NCBI RefSeq assembly: GCF_012926505.1
Contig: NZ_JABBNT010000002.1
Span: 496,001 to 560,000, forward strand
Length of the DNA stretch: 64,000 nucleotides
Origin: Pacificispira spongiicola
Lineage (GTDB): Bacteria; Pseudomonadota; Alphaproteobacteria; UBA8366; Aestuariispiraceae
Direction of reading: 5' to 3'
The notes beneath the pieces are model-generated. The model was not told the DNA's origin, ran no database searches, and saw only the letters and a program-made list of their open reading frames with translations. A program made the translations under genes and the position numbers. The stretch's first letter is position 1. Each line of letters starts with the position of its first letter. Below, piece after piece: positions 24,304-33,006 of this stretch.

Positions 24304-25089
24304 ATGGATATGACTCCTGCCATCGGAATGCCGGAAAACGGCCACGCCACCGCCACTTTTTTTTCGCGCATCAAGAGTGCGATGGGAATTTTGATCCTGC
24401 CGACACTTCTAGCGGGCTGTGCATCCATCACACAATCCAACGGCGAAATAGACAATCCGGTCCAGCGGCGCGCTGTCTGGTTTTCCTTTATCAGCGGGGA
24501 GGACATCCAGCGCAGTTGCGCGTCCGACGGACGGGAGCGGTATCGCCTCGTCTATATCGCAGACCGAACGGTTCAGGTCCGCATTTACGATATCGACCCA
24601 TTGACGACTCCCAGCCCGCAACAACGCAGCCGTGTCATGACCGTCGCCGCCAGCGATTGGTTTCCCTGGGCGATTACCGAAGACGTCACTCGGCCTTTCC
24701 GCCCGCATACCGGCATAACCAACCTCAGCGATGCAGACATGGACGCGTTGCGTACCGCCTTCGCCCAGGACGGTCTGGGGACGCGCGCCCCGCCAATCGG
24801 ACGAAAAATCGCCGACACATCCTACAGTTGGATGGGATCCGCCTGTATCGGCGGTACGTTCCATTTCCAAGCCTGGGAATACCCGGACGCTGATTACACG
24901 GGGCTACGCTTCCCGGAAATGCTGTTCGCAAAGGACCCGACCGGCATTCGGATCGAACCGTCCCCAACAGACGGAAAGCGGCGGGTTTACGACCGCTTCA
25001 AACCGCCTGTTTGGGATAACGATCCATGGCGGCATGCCTCCCACTACAATATGGAGGTGCATGAGACCGGCGTTACGATTTCGGACTGA
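24304..25089 (+). CDS. Uncharacterised lipoprotein
   Basis: 261 residues from the ATG at 24304, preceded by AAGGAAGAAAATC; an upstream in-frame ATG at 24202 has no good ribosome site. A rather long leader with a hydrophobic segment ends in the lipobox LLAGC (Cys39). The mature region is mixed alpha/beta without a recognised domain (ERYRLVYIADRTVQVRIYDI, MGSACIGGTFHFQAWEYPD). It is convergent with the Anbu gene, 18 bases away. Function unknown. Confidence 0.85.
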   Translation: MDMTPAIGMPENGHATATFFSRIKSAMGILILPTLLAGCASITQSNGEIDNPVQRRAVWFSFISGEDIQRSCASDGRERYRLVYIADRTVQVRIYDIDPLTTPSPQQRSRVMTVAASDWFPWAITEDVTRPFRPHTGITNLSDADMDALRTAFAQDGLGTRAPPIGRKIADTSYSWMGSACIGGTFHFQAWEYPDADYTGLRFPEMLFAKDPTGIRIEPSPTDGKRRVYDRFKPPVWDNDPWRHASHYNMEVHETGVTISD

Positions 25090-25107
25090 CGGCAATCCTC
25101 GACAGGG

Positions 25108-25896
25108 TCAGCGCCCGGCGTCTTCGTCCCGCACAAGGCTTAGCGGTGCGACGCCCGCCGTATCGACGGGCGGGGCGATCAACGTGCTGCCCCAGGGGCC
25201 GTCCGGCATTTTCATCGCCAACTGGGTCAGGTTCTCATTCCACCAACGGCGTTGTTCCAGCACGTCATCGTAATCGTATTGGGCTTCCCGCCACTGCCCG
25301 TCGGCATTGGTGTAGGTAATCAGGTCGATCGGAAAACCGACATCGACAGCGCTTATACGCGTGGAATCGAAGGACAGATAAGCCAGATTGGTCGCCGTCT
25401 TCAAATCGGTTTTTCGGCTTAACGCCCGGTCCAGGATCGGCTTCCCGTAAGTCGTCTCGCCGATCGACAGATAGGGCGTGCGGCTGTCGATTTCGATCCA
25501 GTTGCCTTCCGGATAGACCAGAAACGCGGTCGGCTCGTCGTCGTCCGGCAGCTTTCCGGCAATGATCGTATGCAGGTTGAACTTCAGATTCGACCGGTCC
25601 AGATCGGCGGAGTCTTCCTCGAACACGCGGCGCAGGTTGTTGCAGTATGTCTGCACGGCGTCGAGCATCGTGCCGAAAGACTGCTTGGCGCCGCCCCGCT
25701 TCAGGTCGCGCTTCATATAAGCCAGGGTCTTGTCCCGAAGAGACCGAAGGCCCGACGTCATCGTCAAAACCCGCGCATCGCCGGTGCCGACGATTTCCAC
25801 CTTGCGCGCGGTCGTCGCCTGTGTTCCCGCCGTGATGCGACCATCGGCCAAACAGACCAAGCCGTCGTTAACCTTGATCGCCAGACAGTACGTCAT
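25108..25896 (-). CDS. Anbu-type proteasome-like peptidase
   Basis: 262 residues. The start MTYCLAIKVNDGLVCLADGR gives an N-terminal Thr2, the expected Ntn-hydrolase nucleophile. Later regions (SIGETTYGKPILDRAL, AYLSFDSTRISAVDVGFPID) match the bacterial Anbu/HslV-like family. These proteins self-assemble as beta-type proteasome relatives. Elsewhere the gene is often near alpha-E, transglutaminase-like and ATP-grasp genes; none is present here. Confidence 0.88.
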   Translation of the reverse strand: MTYCLAIKVNDGLVCLADGRITAGTQATTARKVEIVGTGDARVLTMTSGLRSLRDKTLAYMKRDLKRGGAKQSFGTMLDAVQTYCNNLRRVFEEDSADLDRSNLKFNLHTIIAGKLPDDDEPTAFLVYPEGNWIEIDSRTPYLSIGETTYGKPILDRALSRKTDLKTATNLAYLSFDSTRISAVDVGFPIDLITYTNADGQWREAQYDYDDVLEQRRWWNENLTQLAMKMPDGPWGSTLIAPPVDTAGVAPLSLVRDEDAGR

Positions 25897-26068
25897 TTCG
25901 AACCAACCTTCTCAATTCCCCAAGCGTCGCAACGGACGCAATACCACATACCATCTTATCCAGCCGAGACTCGGTGTTGGAAACACGTCGAATATCCGTA
26001 CGACGGCATGTCTCAATTCTGCGCACAACATCCTAAGAAACAAAGATTAATTTTGCGTTTCCGAAAAA

Positions 26069-26083
26069 TTATGTTGCGGTGCA
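26069..26083 (+). promoter_or_regulatory. PhaR-like operator, upstream copy
   Basis: TTATGTTGCGGTGCA contains the palindrome TGC-GGT-GCA, like the TGC-N3-GCA boxes bound by the polyhydroxyalkanoate regulator PhaR. It sits 12 bases upstream of the phasin -35. An identical 15-base copy lies downstream. Confidence 0.6.
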
Positions 26084-26095
26084 CAAAAAATTCTC

Positions 26096-26124
26096 TTGAC
26101 CCGCGAACCGTATCGAACCATATA
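26096..26124 (+). promoter_or_regulatory. Phasin gene promoter
   Basis: TTGACC (26096-26101) and CATATA (26119-26124) are separated by 17 bases. They are placed exactly between the two identical PhaR-like boxes, about 130 bases upstream of the phasin start. Confidence 0.55.
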
Positions 26125-26135
26125 CGCCCTACACG

Positions 26136-26150
26136 TTATGTTGCGGTGCA
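26136..26150 (+). promoter_or_regulatory. PhaR-like operator, downstream copy
   Basis: An exact repeat of the 15-base sequence at 26069-26083, placed just after the expected transcription start. A repressor bound here would block the promoter; two boxes suggest cooperative binding. Confidence 0.6.
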
Positions 26151-26254
26151 GCATTTAGAGAATGAGGCACCGGTAGAGAGCGCAGATGAGCTGACGCTCT
26201 CGATAAATCGGACCGGCCCGGCAGGAGGTCGGCCTCACTCCAAGGAGATCAGTT

Positions 26255-26746
26255 ATGACCGCTACCGCGAAAAAAGTTACCCCCGCGATCGACACCAAGA
26301 AGATCGAAGAAGCCGTTGCCGCCGGCAAGCAGACCGTCGAACAGGCTGTCGCCACCACCAAGGAACAGGTGGAAAAGGCCTCCGCCGCCGCCCTGAAAGG
26401 CTATGACGAGTTCGCCACCCTGAACAAGGACGCGATGGATGCCTATGTGAAGGCCGGCAACGTGTTCGCCAAGGGCATGGAAGACCTCGGCAAGTCGGTT
26501 TTCGCCTTCGCCCAGACCCAGGCGGAAGCCAATGTCGCGGCCGCCAAGACCCTGATGACCGCGAAGACGTTGAACGACGTTGTCGAGATCCAGTCCGATC
26601 TGGCGCGTTCCCAGTTCGACGCCCTCGTCGCCGAAGGCACGAAGGTTTCGGAAATCTCCCTGAAGATCGCCAACGAAACCGTTGAACCGATCCAGGCGCA
26701 GATGAACGTCTTCGTCGAAAAAGCGATGAAGCCGATCGCCGCCTAA
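26255..26746 (+). CDS. Phasin-family protein
   Basis: 163 residues, wholly helical and Ala/Lys/Glu-rich with no cysteine (EEAVAAGKQTVEQAVATTKE, FAQTQAEANVAAAKTLMTAK, DVVEIQSDLARSQFDALVAE). This is the phasin_2-type pattern. Phasins coat polyhydroxyalkanoate granules. AAGGAG precedes the ATG. The upstream pair of PhaR-like boxes and the strong downstream terminator fit a singly transcribed, highly expressed granule protein. Confidence 0.93.
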   Translation: MTATAKKVTPAIDTKKIEEAVAAGKQTVEQAVATTKEQVEKASAAALKGYDEFATLNKDAMDAYVKAGNVFAKGMEDLGKSVFAFAQTQAEANVAAAKTLMTAKTLNDVVEIQSDLARSQFDALVAEGTKVSEISLKIANETVEPIQAQMNVFVEKAMKPIAA

Positions 26747-26793
26747 TTCGGCAGGAATACCGATCGCGCTTTTTCGCACGATCGTCAGGACGA

Positions 26794-26829
26794 GACCCGG
26801 TCGCAACGCGGCCGGGTCTTTTCTTTTCG
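26794..26829 (+). terminator. Rho-independent terminator after the phasin gene
   Basis: GACCCGG (26794-26800) pairs with CCGGGTC (26812-26818) around an 11-base loop, followed by TTTTCTTTTCG. It lies about 50 bases after the phasin stop. Confidence 0.8.
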
Positions 26830-26969
26830 TTACCCGAGGTATCTAAATACGCGAATATCGCTATTTTAGGTGTTTTCCCGACCCAAAGACCGCATTTCCG
26901 TTCGACGCGACGGCAATTGGCCGGTTAGTCTTCTCGCCAATACTTTTGCGATTGGGCGATAGGAATAGA

Positions 26970-29366
26970 ATGCGTTTCTCCACAATTGCCATGAAACACG
27001 TCATTCTTGCGGGTGTGGCAATCATCGAGATTGTGACGGCGAGCGCGTTCCTCTTTGCCTTCTATTATTACGCCAATCGCGCGGCGGAGGAGCATGCAAG
27101 TTCCAGCATCCGATGGGCCTTGGCATCCGTCGAACAGGAATTGTCCCTGTTCGTCGACAAGGTCGAAACCGTCACCGACCTGACGCTCGGCCTGTCGCAA
27201 TCCGAAATTCTGGACCTCAGCGATTCGGACAAGGTCGAACGTTATTTTTTCGACGCGCTGACGGCGTCCCCCCGTTTCACGGGCCTTTACTACGCCGGTG
27301 TCGACGGCTCCTTCATCTTTGCGACCCGGGAAGCGCCGGACCTCTCTGAGGGGGAAGTCTTCGTCCGTCGTGTCGCCGTCGAAAACGGCGAAAAATCGCA
27401 GTCCCTCTATGTGCGCAGCCCGGAATTCCGGATAGCGCGCCGCTTGCCGGATCAGGATACGATTTTCGACGCATCCTCCCGCCCGTGGTACAAATCCGCC
27501 ATGGCCTATCCGGGCGTGCAGTGGACCGATCCCTATATCTTCTACACCTCCAAACGGCCCGGCATCACCGTTTCCAATCAAGTCCGGTCGCCGACAACCG
27601 GCGAAATAACTGGTGTCATCGGACTGGATCTCAGTTTCCGACGGCTGTCGGAATTCGTCCGTCGCCTGGAAATCAGCCCCAACGGAAAGGCATTTATCGC
27701 CGATCGCGGTGGACGGCTGATCGCTTTCCCTCATGATGTCGCGGATTTGGACGGCGCACCGAACGCCCTGCCTGGTATTGATAGCGAAACCGCCCCGGTC
27801 GCCGCCGAGTCCTTCCGGCAGGCCCATTCGACAACGGACCTGCCGTTGATCACCGCGATCGATATCGACGGCACACGCTATGTCGCGGCCATCAATGTCT
27901 TGAAGCTCAATCGGGGTGAATGGGTTGTCGGCGCCTATGCCCCGAAATCGGACTTCCTGAATTGGTTCGAAGACGTCACTGTCGCGACTTTCTGGCTTAC
28001 CCTTCTGTTGACGGCGGTCGGCATGGCCGGTGGCATCGCCCTTTGGCGGACGGTGCAGAAGCGGCTTTCGCGCATCCAGATCGGCGCCGACGCGTTGGTC
28101 AACGGTACCTGCCAGCCTTTCGAATACGAACCGACGGGCTTCGTCGAACTGCAAACGACGGAAAAGGCGCTGTCCGATATGGCCCAAGCCATTATCGACC
28201 GGGAAAACGCCCTGACGGCCCTCAACGGCAAACTGGCGGAAGTCATGCGCGCGGTCGACAAGATGCCCATCGGCGTCGGCGTCTTCACGCCGCACCAATC
28301 CATCCGCTACGTCAACGCGGTGGCGGCGGCCATTCTGTCGCTGACCGGGGATGGGGTTGAAACCTTCGACGATGCGCTGATCGATCGCCTGGACGCGGCC
28401 TGCCTACCGGACAGGGGCTCCGCCCCCCTCACCCTACGCGAGGCATTGTCGCGGCAGGAACGTTGGGAAGGCGAGTTCCTGGACAAGGATTTGCTGGGCC
28501 GCGACAAGGGCATCGTCTATCGCATGATCGTGGTGCCGCTGTCGCCCATCGGATCGGGAAAATTCGTTCTGGCGGTGGAAGACGTCACGCAGCAAAAAAG
28601 CCTGGAACGGCATCTCGTCACCGCCCTGGAAACCGCCACGGAAGCGTCGCAGGCGAAATCGATGTTTCTGGCCAATATGAGCCACGAATTGCGCACGCCG
28701 CTGAATTCCATCCTGGGATTCAGCGATACGATCCGGCATGAAATCCACGGCCCGGTCGGCGACCCGCACTATGCCGAATACATCAATCATATCTTCGAAA
28801 GCGGGAAGTCGCTTCTCGACATCCTGTCGAACCTGCTGGATTTGACCGCGATCGAAAGCGGCCGGATGACGTTGAAGGCCGATGCCGAAGATTTCTCCCG
28901 GATTATCGAGGAAGCCCTTAGCCCGCATCGGACCGCCTGCCGTGCGGCTGGGTTGACTGTTACGCTGAATCTCCCTGATTCCTCGCCGATTCAGGCCGAT
29001 GCGACGAAACTGCGGCAAGCCGTGGGCAACCTTATCCAGAACGCCGCCAGATACGCCACGGATGCGTCGCAACTCACCGTAACATTGCGCGATTTGCCGA
29101 ATGGCAGGGTCGAGCTAACCGTGGAAGACGACGGCGTCGGCATCCCCGAAGAACGCTTCGACCGGGTGCTGCAGCCGTTCCGGCGATCGGTGGAAAATTC
29201 CCATGTCGCGGCGACGGATGGCGTGGGCCTGGGCCTGCCGATCGCGAAAGCGATTTTCGAACTGCACGGCGGTACCTTGAAACTGAGTCGCGGACTGTCC
29301 GGGAAAGGCCTTCGCATCATCGCGACGATACCGCGCGGCGGTGTTCCGCAGAACAAGACGTCGTGA
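26970..29366 (+). CDS. Hybrid-free sensor histidine kinase with Cache, PAS and HATPase domains
   Basis: 798 residues from the ATG at 26970 (AGGAAT upstream); a TTG 24 bases earlier is less likely. A transmembrane helix (about 11-34) precedes a periplasmic double-Cache-like sensor region (about 40-330) and a second helix (about 336-358). HAMP-like and PAS-like segments (about 425-545) follow. The HisKA box MSHELRTPLNSILGFSD has His572. The HATPase domain has NLIQNAARYA, VEDDGVGIPEERFDRV and GVGLGLPIAKAI. It phosphorylates an unknown response regulator; none is encoded next to it and no receiver domain is attached. Confidence 0.93.
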   Translation: MRFSTIAMKHVILAGVAIIEIVTASAFLFAFYYYANRAAEEHASSSIRWALASVEQELSLFVDKVETVTDLTLGLSQSEILDLSDSDKVERYFFDALTASPRFTGLYYAGVDGSFIFATREAPDLSEGEVFVRRVAVENGEKSQSLYVRSPEFRIARRLPDQDTIFDASSRPWYKSAMAYPGVQWTDPYIFYTSKRPGITVSNQVRSPTTGEITGVIGLDLSFRRLSEFVRRLEISPNGKAFIADRGGRLIAFPHDVADLDGAPNALPGIDSETAPVAAESFRQAHSTTDLPLITAIDIDGTRYVAAINVLKLNRGEWVVGAYAPKSDFLNWFEDVTVATFWLTLLLTAVGMAGGIALWRTVQKRLSRIQIGADALVNGTCQPFEYEPTGFVELQTTEKALSDMAQAIIDRENALTALNGKLAEVMRAVDKMPIGVGVFTPHQSIRYVNAVAAAILSLTGDGVETFDDALIDRLDAACLPDRGSAPLTLREALSRQERWEGEFLDKDLLGRDKGIVYRMIVVPLSPIGSGKFVLAVEDVTQQKSLERHLVTALETATEASQAKSMFLANMSHELRTPLNSILGFSDTIRHEIHGPVGDPHYAEYINHIFESGKSLLDILSNLLDLTAIESGRMTLKADAEDFSRIIEEALSPHRTACRAAGLTVTLNLPDSSPIQADATKLRQAVGNLIQNAARYATDASQLTVTLRDLPNGRVELTVEDDGVGIPEERFDRVLQPFRRSVENSHVAATDGVGLGLPIAKAIFELHGGTLKLSRGLSGKGLRIIATIPRGGVPQNKTS

Positions 29367-29546
29367 TCCGTCATCTTGGCGGTCCACCAGCTTGGTGATT
29401 TTCTTTGCTTCGTCCCGGTACGATTGTTATAAGCGCCCTCGATTTTCCCGACACGCGTGGATATCCCGGTGTCCTGATCCCGGCCGGGCCGGGGTCCGGC
29501 CTGTCAGAAATACCACGCCCGACGAAACACACGGAGCAGGCACGAC

Positions 29547-30146
29547 ATGGCAAAGCTTTTGATGCCCAAGGCAACGGCGGTATGGCTGATCGACAACACC
29601 GCGCTTTCCTTCGAGCAGATCGGCGCTTTCTGCGGCCTGCACGAGTTGGAAGTCCAGGCCATCGCCGATGGTGAGGTCGCGGTCGGCATGCACGGGATCG
29701 ACCCGGTGCAGAACGGCCAGTTGACCCTGGAAGAAATCAAACGCTGTGAAGCCGATCCGCTGACCGATCTGAAGATCGCGAAAAGCGACATCCCGCAGCC
29801 GGTCATTCGCCACAAGGGCCCGCGCTACACCCCGGTGTCCAAGCGCGCGGACAAGCCGGACGGCATCGCCTGGCTGGCCAAACACCACCCGGAGCTGGCC
29901 GACGCCCAGATCAACCGCCTGATCGGCACGACGAAGCCGACGGTTGCCGCCGTACGCGACCGCACGCATTGGAATTCCGCCAATATCCGCCCGCGCTCGC
30001 CGGTTGAGCTGGGCCTGTGCACCCAGACGGAACTGGCCATCGAAATCGACAAGGCCATCAAGGCGGGCCGCAAGCCCCTGGAACAGCCGATCGTCGAAGC
30101 GGTCAGCGACGAGCCCGACTCGGGCGGCTGGGAAGGCCTGGAATAA
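29547..30146 (+). CDS. trcR: Cell-cycle transcriptional regulator TrcR (DUF1013)
   Basis: 199 residues, matching the conserved alphaproteobacterial DUF1013 family: LLMPKATAVWLIDNTALSFE, IGAFCGLHELEVQAIADGEV, GIDPVQNGQLTLEEIKRCE and INRLIGTTKPTVAAVRDRTH. The last stretch reads as a helix-turn-helix. The family is nearly universal in alphaproteobacteria and is named TrcR for a cell-cycle role in transcription. It is followed by a strong terminator. Confidence 0.93.
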   Translation: MAKLLMPKATAVWLIDNTALSFEQIGAFCGLHELEVQAIADGEVAVGMHGIDPVQNGQLTLEEIKRCEADPLTDLKIAKSDIPQPVIRHKGPRYTPVSKRADKPDGIAWLAKHHPELADAQINRLIGTTKPTVAAVRDRTHWNSANIRPRSPVELGLCTQTELAIEIDKAIKAGRKPLEQPIVEAVSDEPDSGGWEGLE

Positions 30147-30160
30147 GGCGCGAGATCAAA

Positions 30161-30187
30161 GGGCGGCATCAGCCGCCCTTTTCTTTT
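30161..30187 (+). terminator. Rho-independent terminator after trcR
   Basis: GGGCGGC (30161-30167) and GCCGCCC (30172-30178) pair around the loop ATCA, followed by TTTTCTTTT. It lies between the convergent trcR and DAO genes. Confidence 0.85.
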
Positions 30188-30205
30188 GCCCCAACGGTGG
30201 TTGGG

Positions 30206-31276
30206 CTACCGGGGCGCAAGCCCTTCCAGTTCCGTCGGTACGGTTTCATCCAACATGTCCTGTGCAACAAGGCCGCCTATCGTGGCGGCCAGGATGACAC
30301 CGGGATGGAAGGCGGCGATGTATAGGCACGGAGATCCCGGCACACGCCCGACAATCGGACCACAGCCAACCTGAACGGGCCGCATGCCGACCTGAACCGA
30401 ATCGAGCGTCAACGCCTCGCCGCCCGTCAGCCCGGTCGCCAAGGCTTTTCGCAGACCCGTTGCCACCACCTCCGGCCCACAGTCAGAACGATCCCCCTGA
30501 TAACTTTCCGCCGTGACGAGATAGTTCGGCGTTTCCATCCGGGCCTCGAATTCCGGCGACTCAACGATCCGATTTAGAATTGGCACCGGCGACCGGAACC
30601 GCGTCAGGATCGACGGCGACGCTTCCAAAGGGAGGATTAGTCCCAATGGTCGGCACAGATCCGCGACCGCCGCCCCGGCTGCCAGCACTACCCGGTCGAA
30701 TTCAGCGCGGTCGTTCCCCAGCCAAAGTCGAACCCCGCCGGTCGGCAGCGGTTCGATATTGTCGACCGCCTGTCCGACGCGCAACGCCGCGCCCGCCTCC
30801 ATCGCGGCCGCGGCGAGAACGCGGGCCGATACGCCGGGCCGCATCATCCCGTCTTCCGGGGCGAATATCGCCAAGGCCGGAGGCGACTTCAGCGTCGGTT
30901 CCAATCGGGCGACCTGCGCCGTATCAAGCAAGGTGACACGATGGTCCGCGCGCTTTAAATCGGCGAACCGCGCTTCGGTCCGGCCCGGATCATCGGACCA
31001 GGACAGCGCGCCTTGCCACGCGATGTTTAGGCGCCCGTGGAGCCGGTCGTCCAATTTGCGATAGTCGTCGATCACCCGATGTTTGAAGTTCGCACCGGGA
31101 CCGTCGGGATCGGCCAGCGCCACATTGATCCAGCCGAAGGCGCGATCCGTGACACCGGCCCCCGGACCGGCCGCGTCGATCAATGTCACCGACGCACCGC
31201 GTGCCGCCAGGAAATACGCGATGGCGCTGCCGACGATCCCCGCGCCCACAATCGCGATACGGGGCGCGGCTCTCAT
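30206..31276 (-). CDS. FAD-dependent oxidoreductase (DAO family)
   Basis: 356 residues. The N-terminus has the FAD Rossmann motif RIAIVGAGIVGSAIAYFLAA, and the C-terminus has CLYIAAFHPGVILAATIGG. It oxidises an unknown amine or amino acid. Its start overlaps the end of the methyltransferase gene by 4 bases (ATGA), so the two are translationally coupled. It differs clearly from the DAO-family protein in the T6SS cluster. Confidence 0.88.
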   Translation of the reverse strand: MRAAPRIAIVGAGIVGSAIAYFLAARGASVTLIDAAGPGAGVTDRAFGWINVALADPDGPGANFKHRVIDDYRKLDDRLHGRLNIAWQGALSWSDDPGRTEARFADLKRADHRVTLLDTAQVARLEPTLKSPPALAIFAPEDGMMRPGVSARVLAAAAMEAGAALRVGQAVDNIEPLPTGGVRLWLGNDRAEFDRVVLAAGAAVADLCRPLGLILPLEASPSILTRFRSPVPILNRIVESPEFEARMETPNYLVTAESYQGDRSDCGPEVVATGLRKALATGLTGGEALTLDSVQVGMRPVQVGCGPIVGRVPGSPCLYIAAFHPGVILAATIGGLVAQDMLDETVPTELEGLAPR

Positions 31277-31731
31277 ATCAGCAGTCCCGCAGCACCTTCG
31301 TGGCGCAATAGGGCGACCTTCGTCTCGACGCCGCCGCGCCCGGAAAATCCGCCCAGCTTTCCATCGGCCGCCAGGACGCGGTGACAGGGGATAATGATCG
31401 GGATCGGATTGGCGCCGCAGGCTTGGCCGATGGGCTGCGCCGGAACGCCCAGATCCTTGGCGATGTCGCCGTAGCTGCGTGTCTCGCCGAAGGGAATGGC
31501 CAGCATCGCGGCATGGACGGATTGCTGGAACGTCGTGCCCGCCGGATTGAGCGGCAGATCGAACACGGTCAAATTACCGGTAAAATAGGCGCGCAACTGA
31601 TCGACGGCGGCCTTCAGGATTTCCGTTGCCGGTTCGATGATCGGCCCGTTCTGCCAATCCAGTCGAATGATCGCACCATCCGCTTCCTCTACCACGAGGC
31701 CGCCGACGGGACTGTCGATCCGGGCCTTCAT
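31273..31731 (-). CDS. ogt: Methylated-DNA--protein-cysteine methyltransferase (Ogt type)
   Basis: 152 residues from the ATG at 31731. The catalytic PCHRV motif (Cys116) lies after QACGANPIPIII, and VHAAMLAIPFGETRSYGDIA is the helix-turn-helix that binds DNA. It removes alkyl groups from O6-alkylguanine in a suicidal reaction. An upstream in-frame start at 31983 would add 84 residues of shadow from the preceding gene and is rejected. It begins 1 base after the zinc-ribbon gene. Confidence 0.95.
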   Translation of the reverse strand: MKARIDSPVGGLVVEEADGAIIRLDWQNGPIIEPATEILKAAVDQLRAYFTGNLTVFDLPLNPAGTTFQQSVHAAMLAIPFGETRSYGDIAKDLGVPAQPIGQACGANPIPIIIPCHRVLAADGKLGGFSGRGGVETKVALLRHEGAAGLLI

Positions 31732-31732
31732 C

Positions 31733-32005
31733 TCAATAGGGACAGTTGGACTTGCCGCAGTTGGATATCCCGTCCACCGCCACATAGGACTTGCAGACCG
31801 GACATTGTTCCGTGTCGCCAACCGATCCGTCGGATGCCGATTTTCCGCCCGCGCGGTCGCGCATGGATTTACGGATACGCTCGCCCATGGTGCGTTCCAT
31901 GGGGCGACGGCGGCCTTCTTCCACCCGGTTGCGGCGCTCCAGATAACGGAACCCGAACCAGACGACGGCGACCAGCAGGACAAGGACGGCGACTTTCAGA
32001 AACAT
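31733..32005 (-). CDS. Small membrane-anchored zinc-ribbon protein
   Basis: 90 residues. An N-terminal transmembrane helix (FLKVAVLVLLVAVVWFGF) is followed by an Arg-rich cytoplasmic stretch. A C-terminal cysteine cluster, CPVCKSYVAVDGISNCGKSNCPY, has four or five Cys and is likely to bind zinc. Function unknown. It starts a three-gene operon with ogt and a DAO-family oxidoreductase. Confidence 0.85.
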   Translation of the reverse strand: MFLKVAVLVLLVAVVWFGFRYLERRNRVEEGRRRPMERTMGERIRKSMRDRAGGKSASDGSVGDTEQCPVCKSYVAVDGISNCGKSNCPY

Positions 32006-32056
32006 GCAATAGGTCTAAGAGCCGCCGAGATCATAGTCAAACGCTTCGCGCGACCC

Positions 32057-32938
32057 TTATTCCCAATAGTCGGGACCGATGGTCGAAATCGCATTTGAAA
32101 CGTTCGGATTGTGCAGATCGATTTCACACCGATCTGGATCGTTTAGAAGCGCCAAGGCGAATTCGTTTCCCGGATCGGACCGGAAATTCTCCATGAACGT
32201 GCCACTGTCATAGGCTGCTTGAAGGGCGGTCTCCAACTTATCGTGTAACGCCCGATTGTCCTTTCGAACGTATAGGAAATAGTCCTGTCGATAGGAGAAA
32301 AGGACACTGCCTTCTATCGAAAATGACCGTCCGGACGCACGCTCCCTCGCCAGTTCGGCCTCGACTTCCTGTATGCCGCGATTGAGCCCATCGAAACGCC
32401 CAGCTTCCAACATGCGCCAAAGGCCCTCATACGATGCCCGCGCCACGGGAAAGCCCGCCGCTTCAAACACATCCGAATCCGGCCAATCCGTGCCGGACCC
32501 GATGGTTATTTGCGTTCGCAATGTCTCAAGATCACAGGGTAGCGGTTTGCCCTCGTTCCATCCGGATCGGATTACGAGAACGCGCTTGCCCAACAATCCG
32601 CGCGTTAATGGAATCGCGACCTGCAGGAATCTGTCTTCCCGATCCCGGCTATTGGCGGAGATAACAACATCGAACGACGGTTCATCGTCGGCATCTTCAT
32701 CCGAGCCGTGTTCCAACAGATAGAACAGCCGCTTTTGCCGTGTGTTCTCCAAAAATGTCAGGTCGAGAGAGGTGTCTGTCGGGAAGAAAGTCAGCGCCAT
32801 TCGAAGCACGCCGATTTCGTAACTTATGACGTGTTCGTCGCCAGGCTGCAGGCCCAACCGGACGCTTTCCCCTTGCGCCGCACCGAAACCGACAAAAATA
32901 AAAATATTGATGAAAAACAAAAATACGAAACGGTACAT
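32057..32938 (-). CDS. Periplasmic solute-binding-like protein
   Basis: 293 residues with a signal peptide (RFVFLFFINIFIFVGFGAAQG). The mature part resembles extracellular solute-binding family 3 proteins: FDVVISANSRDREDRFLQVA, FEAAGFPVARASYEGLWRM, YFLYVRKDNRALHDKLETAL. No permease or ATPase gene is near, so it may be a stand-alone receptor or sensor-type binding protein. Base composition is lower in GC than its neighbours at the 5' end. The ligand is unknown. Confidence 0.75.
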   Translation of the reverse strand: MYRFVFLFFINIFIFVGFGAAQGESVRLGLQPGDEHVISYEIGVLRMALTFFPTDTSLDLTFLENTRQKRLFYLLEHGSDEDADDEPSFDVVISANSRDREDRFLQVAIPLTRGLLGKRVLVIRSGWNEGKPLPCDLETLRTQITIGSGTDWPDSDVFEAAGFPVARASYEGLWRMLEAGRFDGLNRGIQEVEAELARERASGRSFSIEGSVLFSYRQDYFLYVRKDNRALHDKLETALQAAYDSGTFMENFRSDPGNEFALALLNDPDRCEIDLHNPNVSNAISTIGPDYWE

Positions 32939-33006
32939 AACAACCCGCGAAACTTAGTTTTCCACCCACCCCTATTTTGGGGGAAATCTTCGCGGAAAGT
33001 CTATTT

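Noticed and set aside
31732-31983. N-terminal extension of the alkyltransferase to 31983
   Set aside because: The extra 84 residues lie wholly inside the zinc-ribbon gene in another frame and are Trp/Pro/Ala-rich; the ATG at 31731 gives the normal family length.
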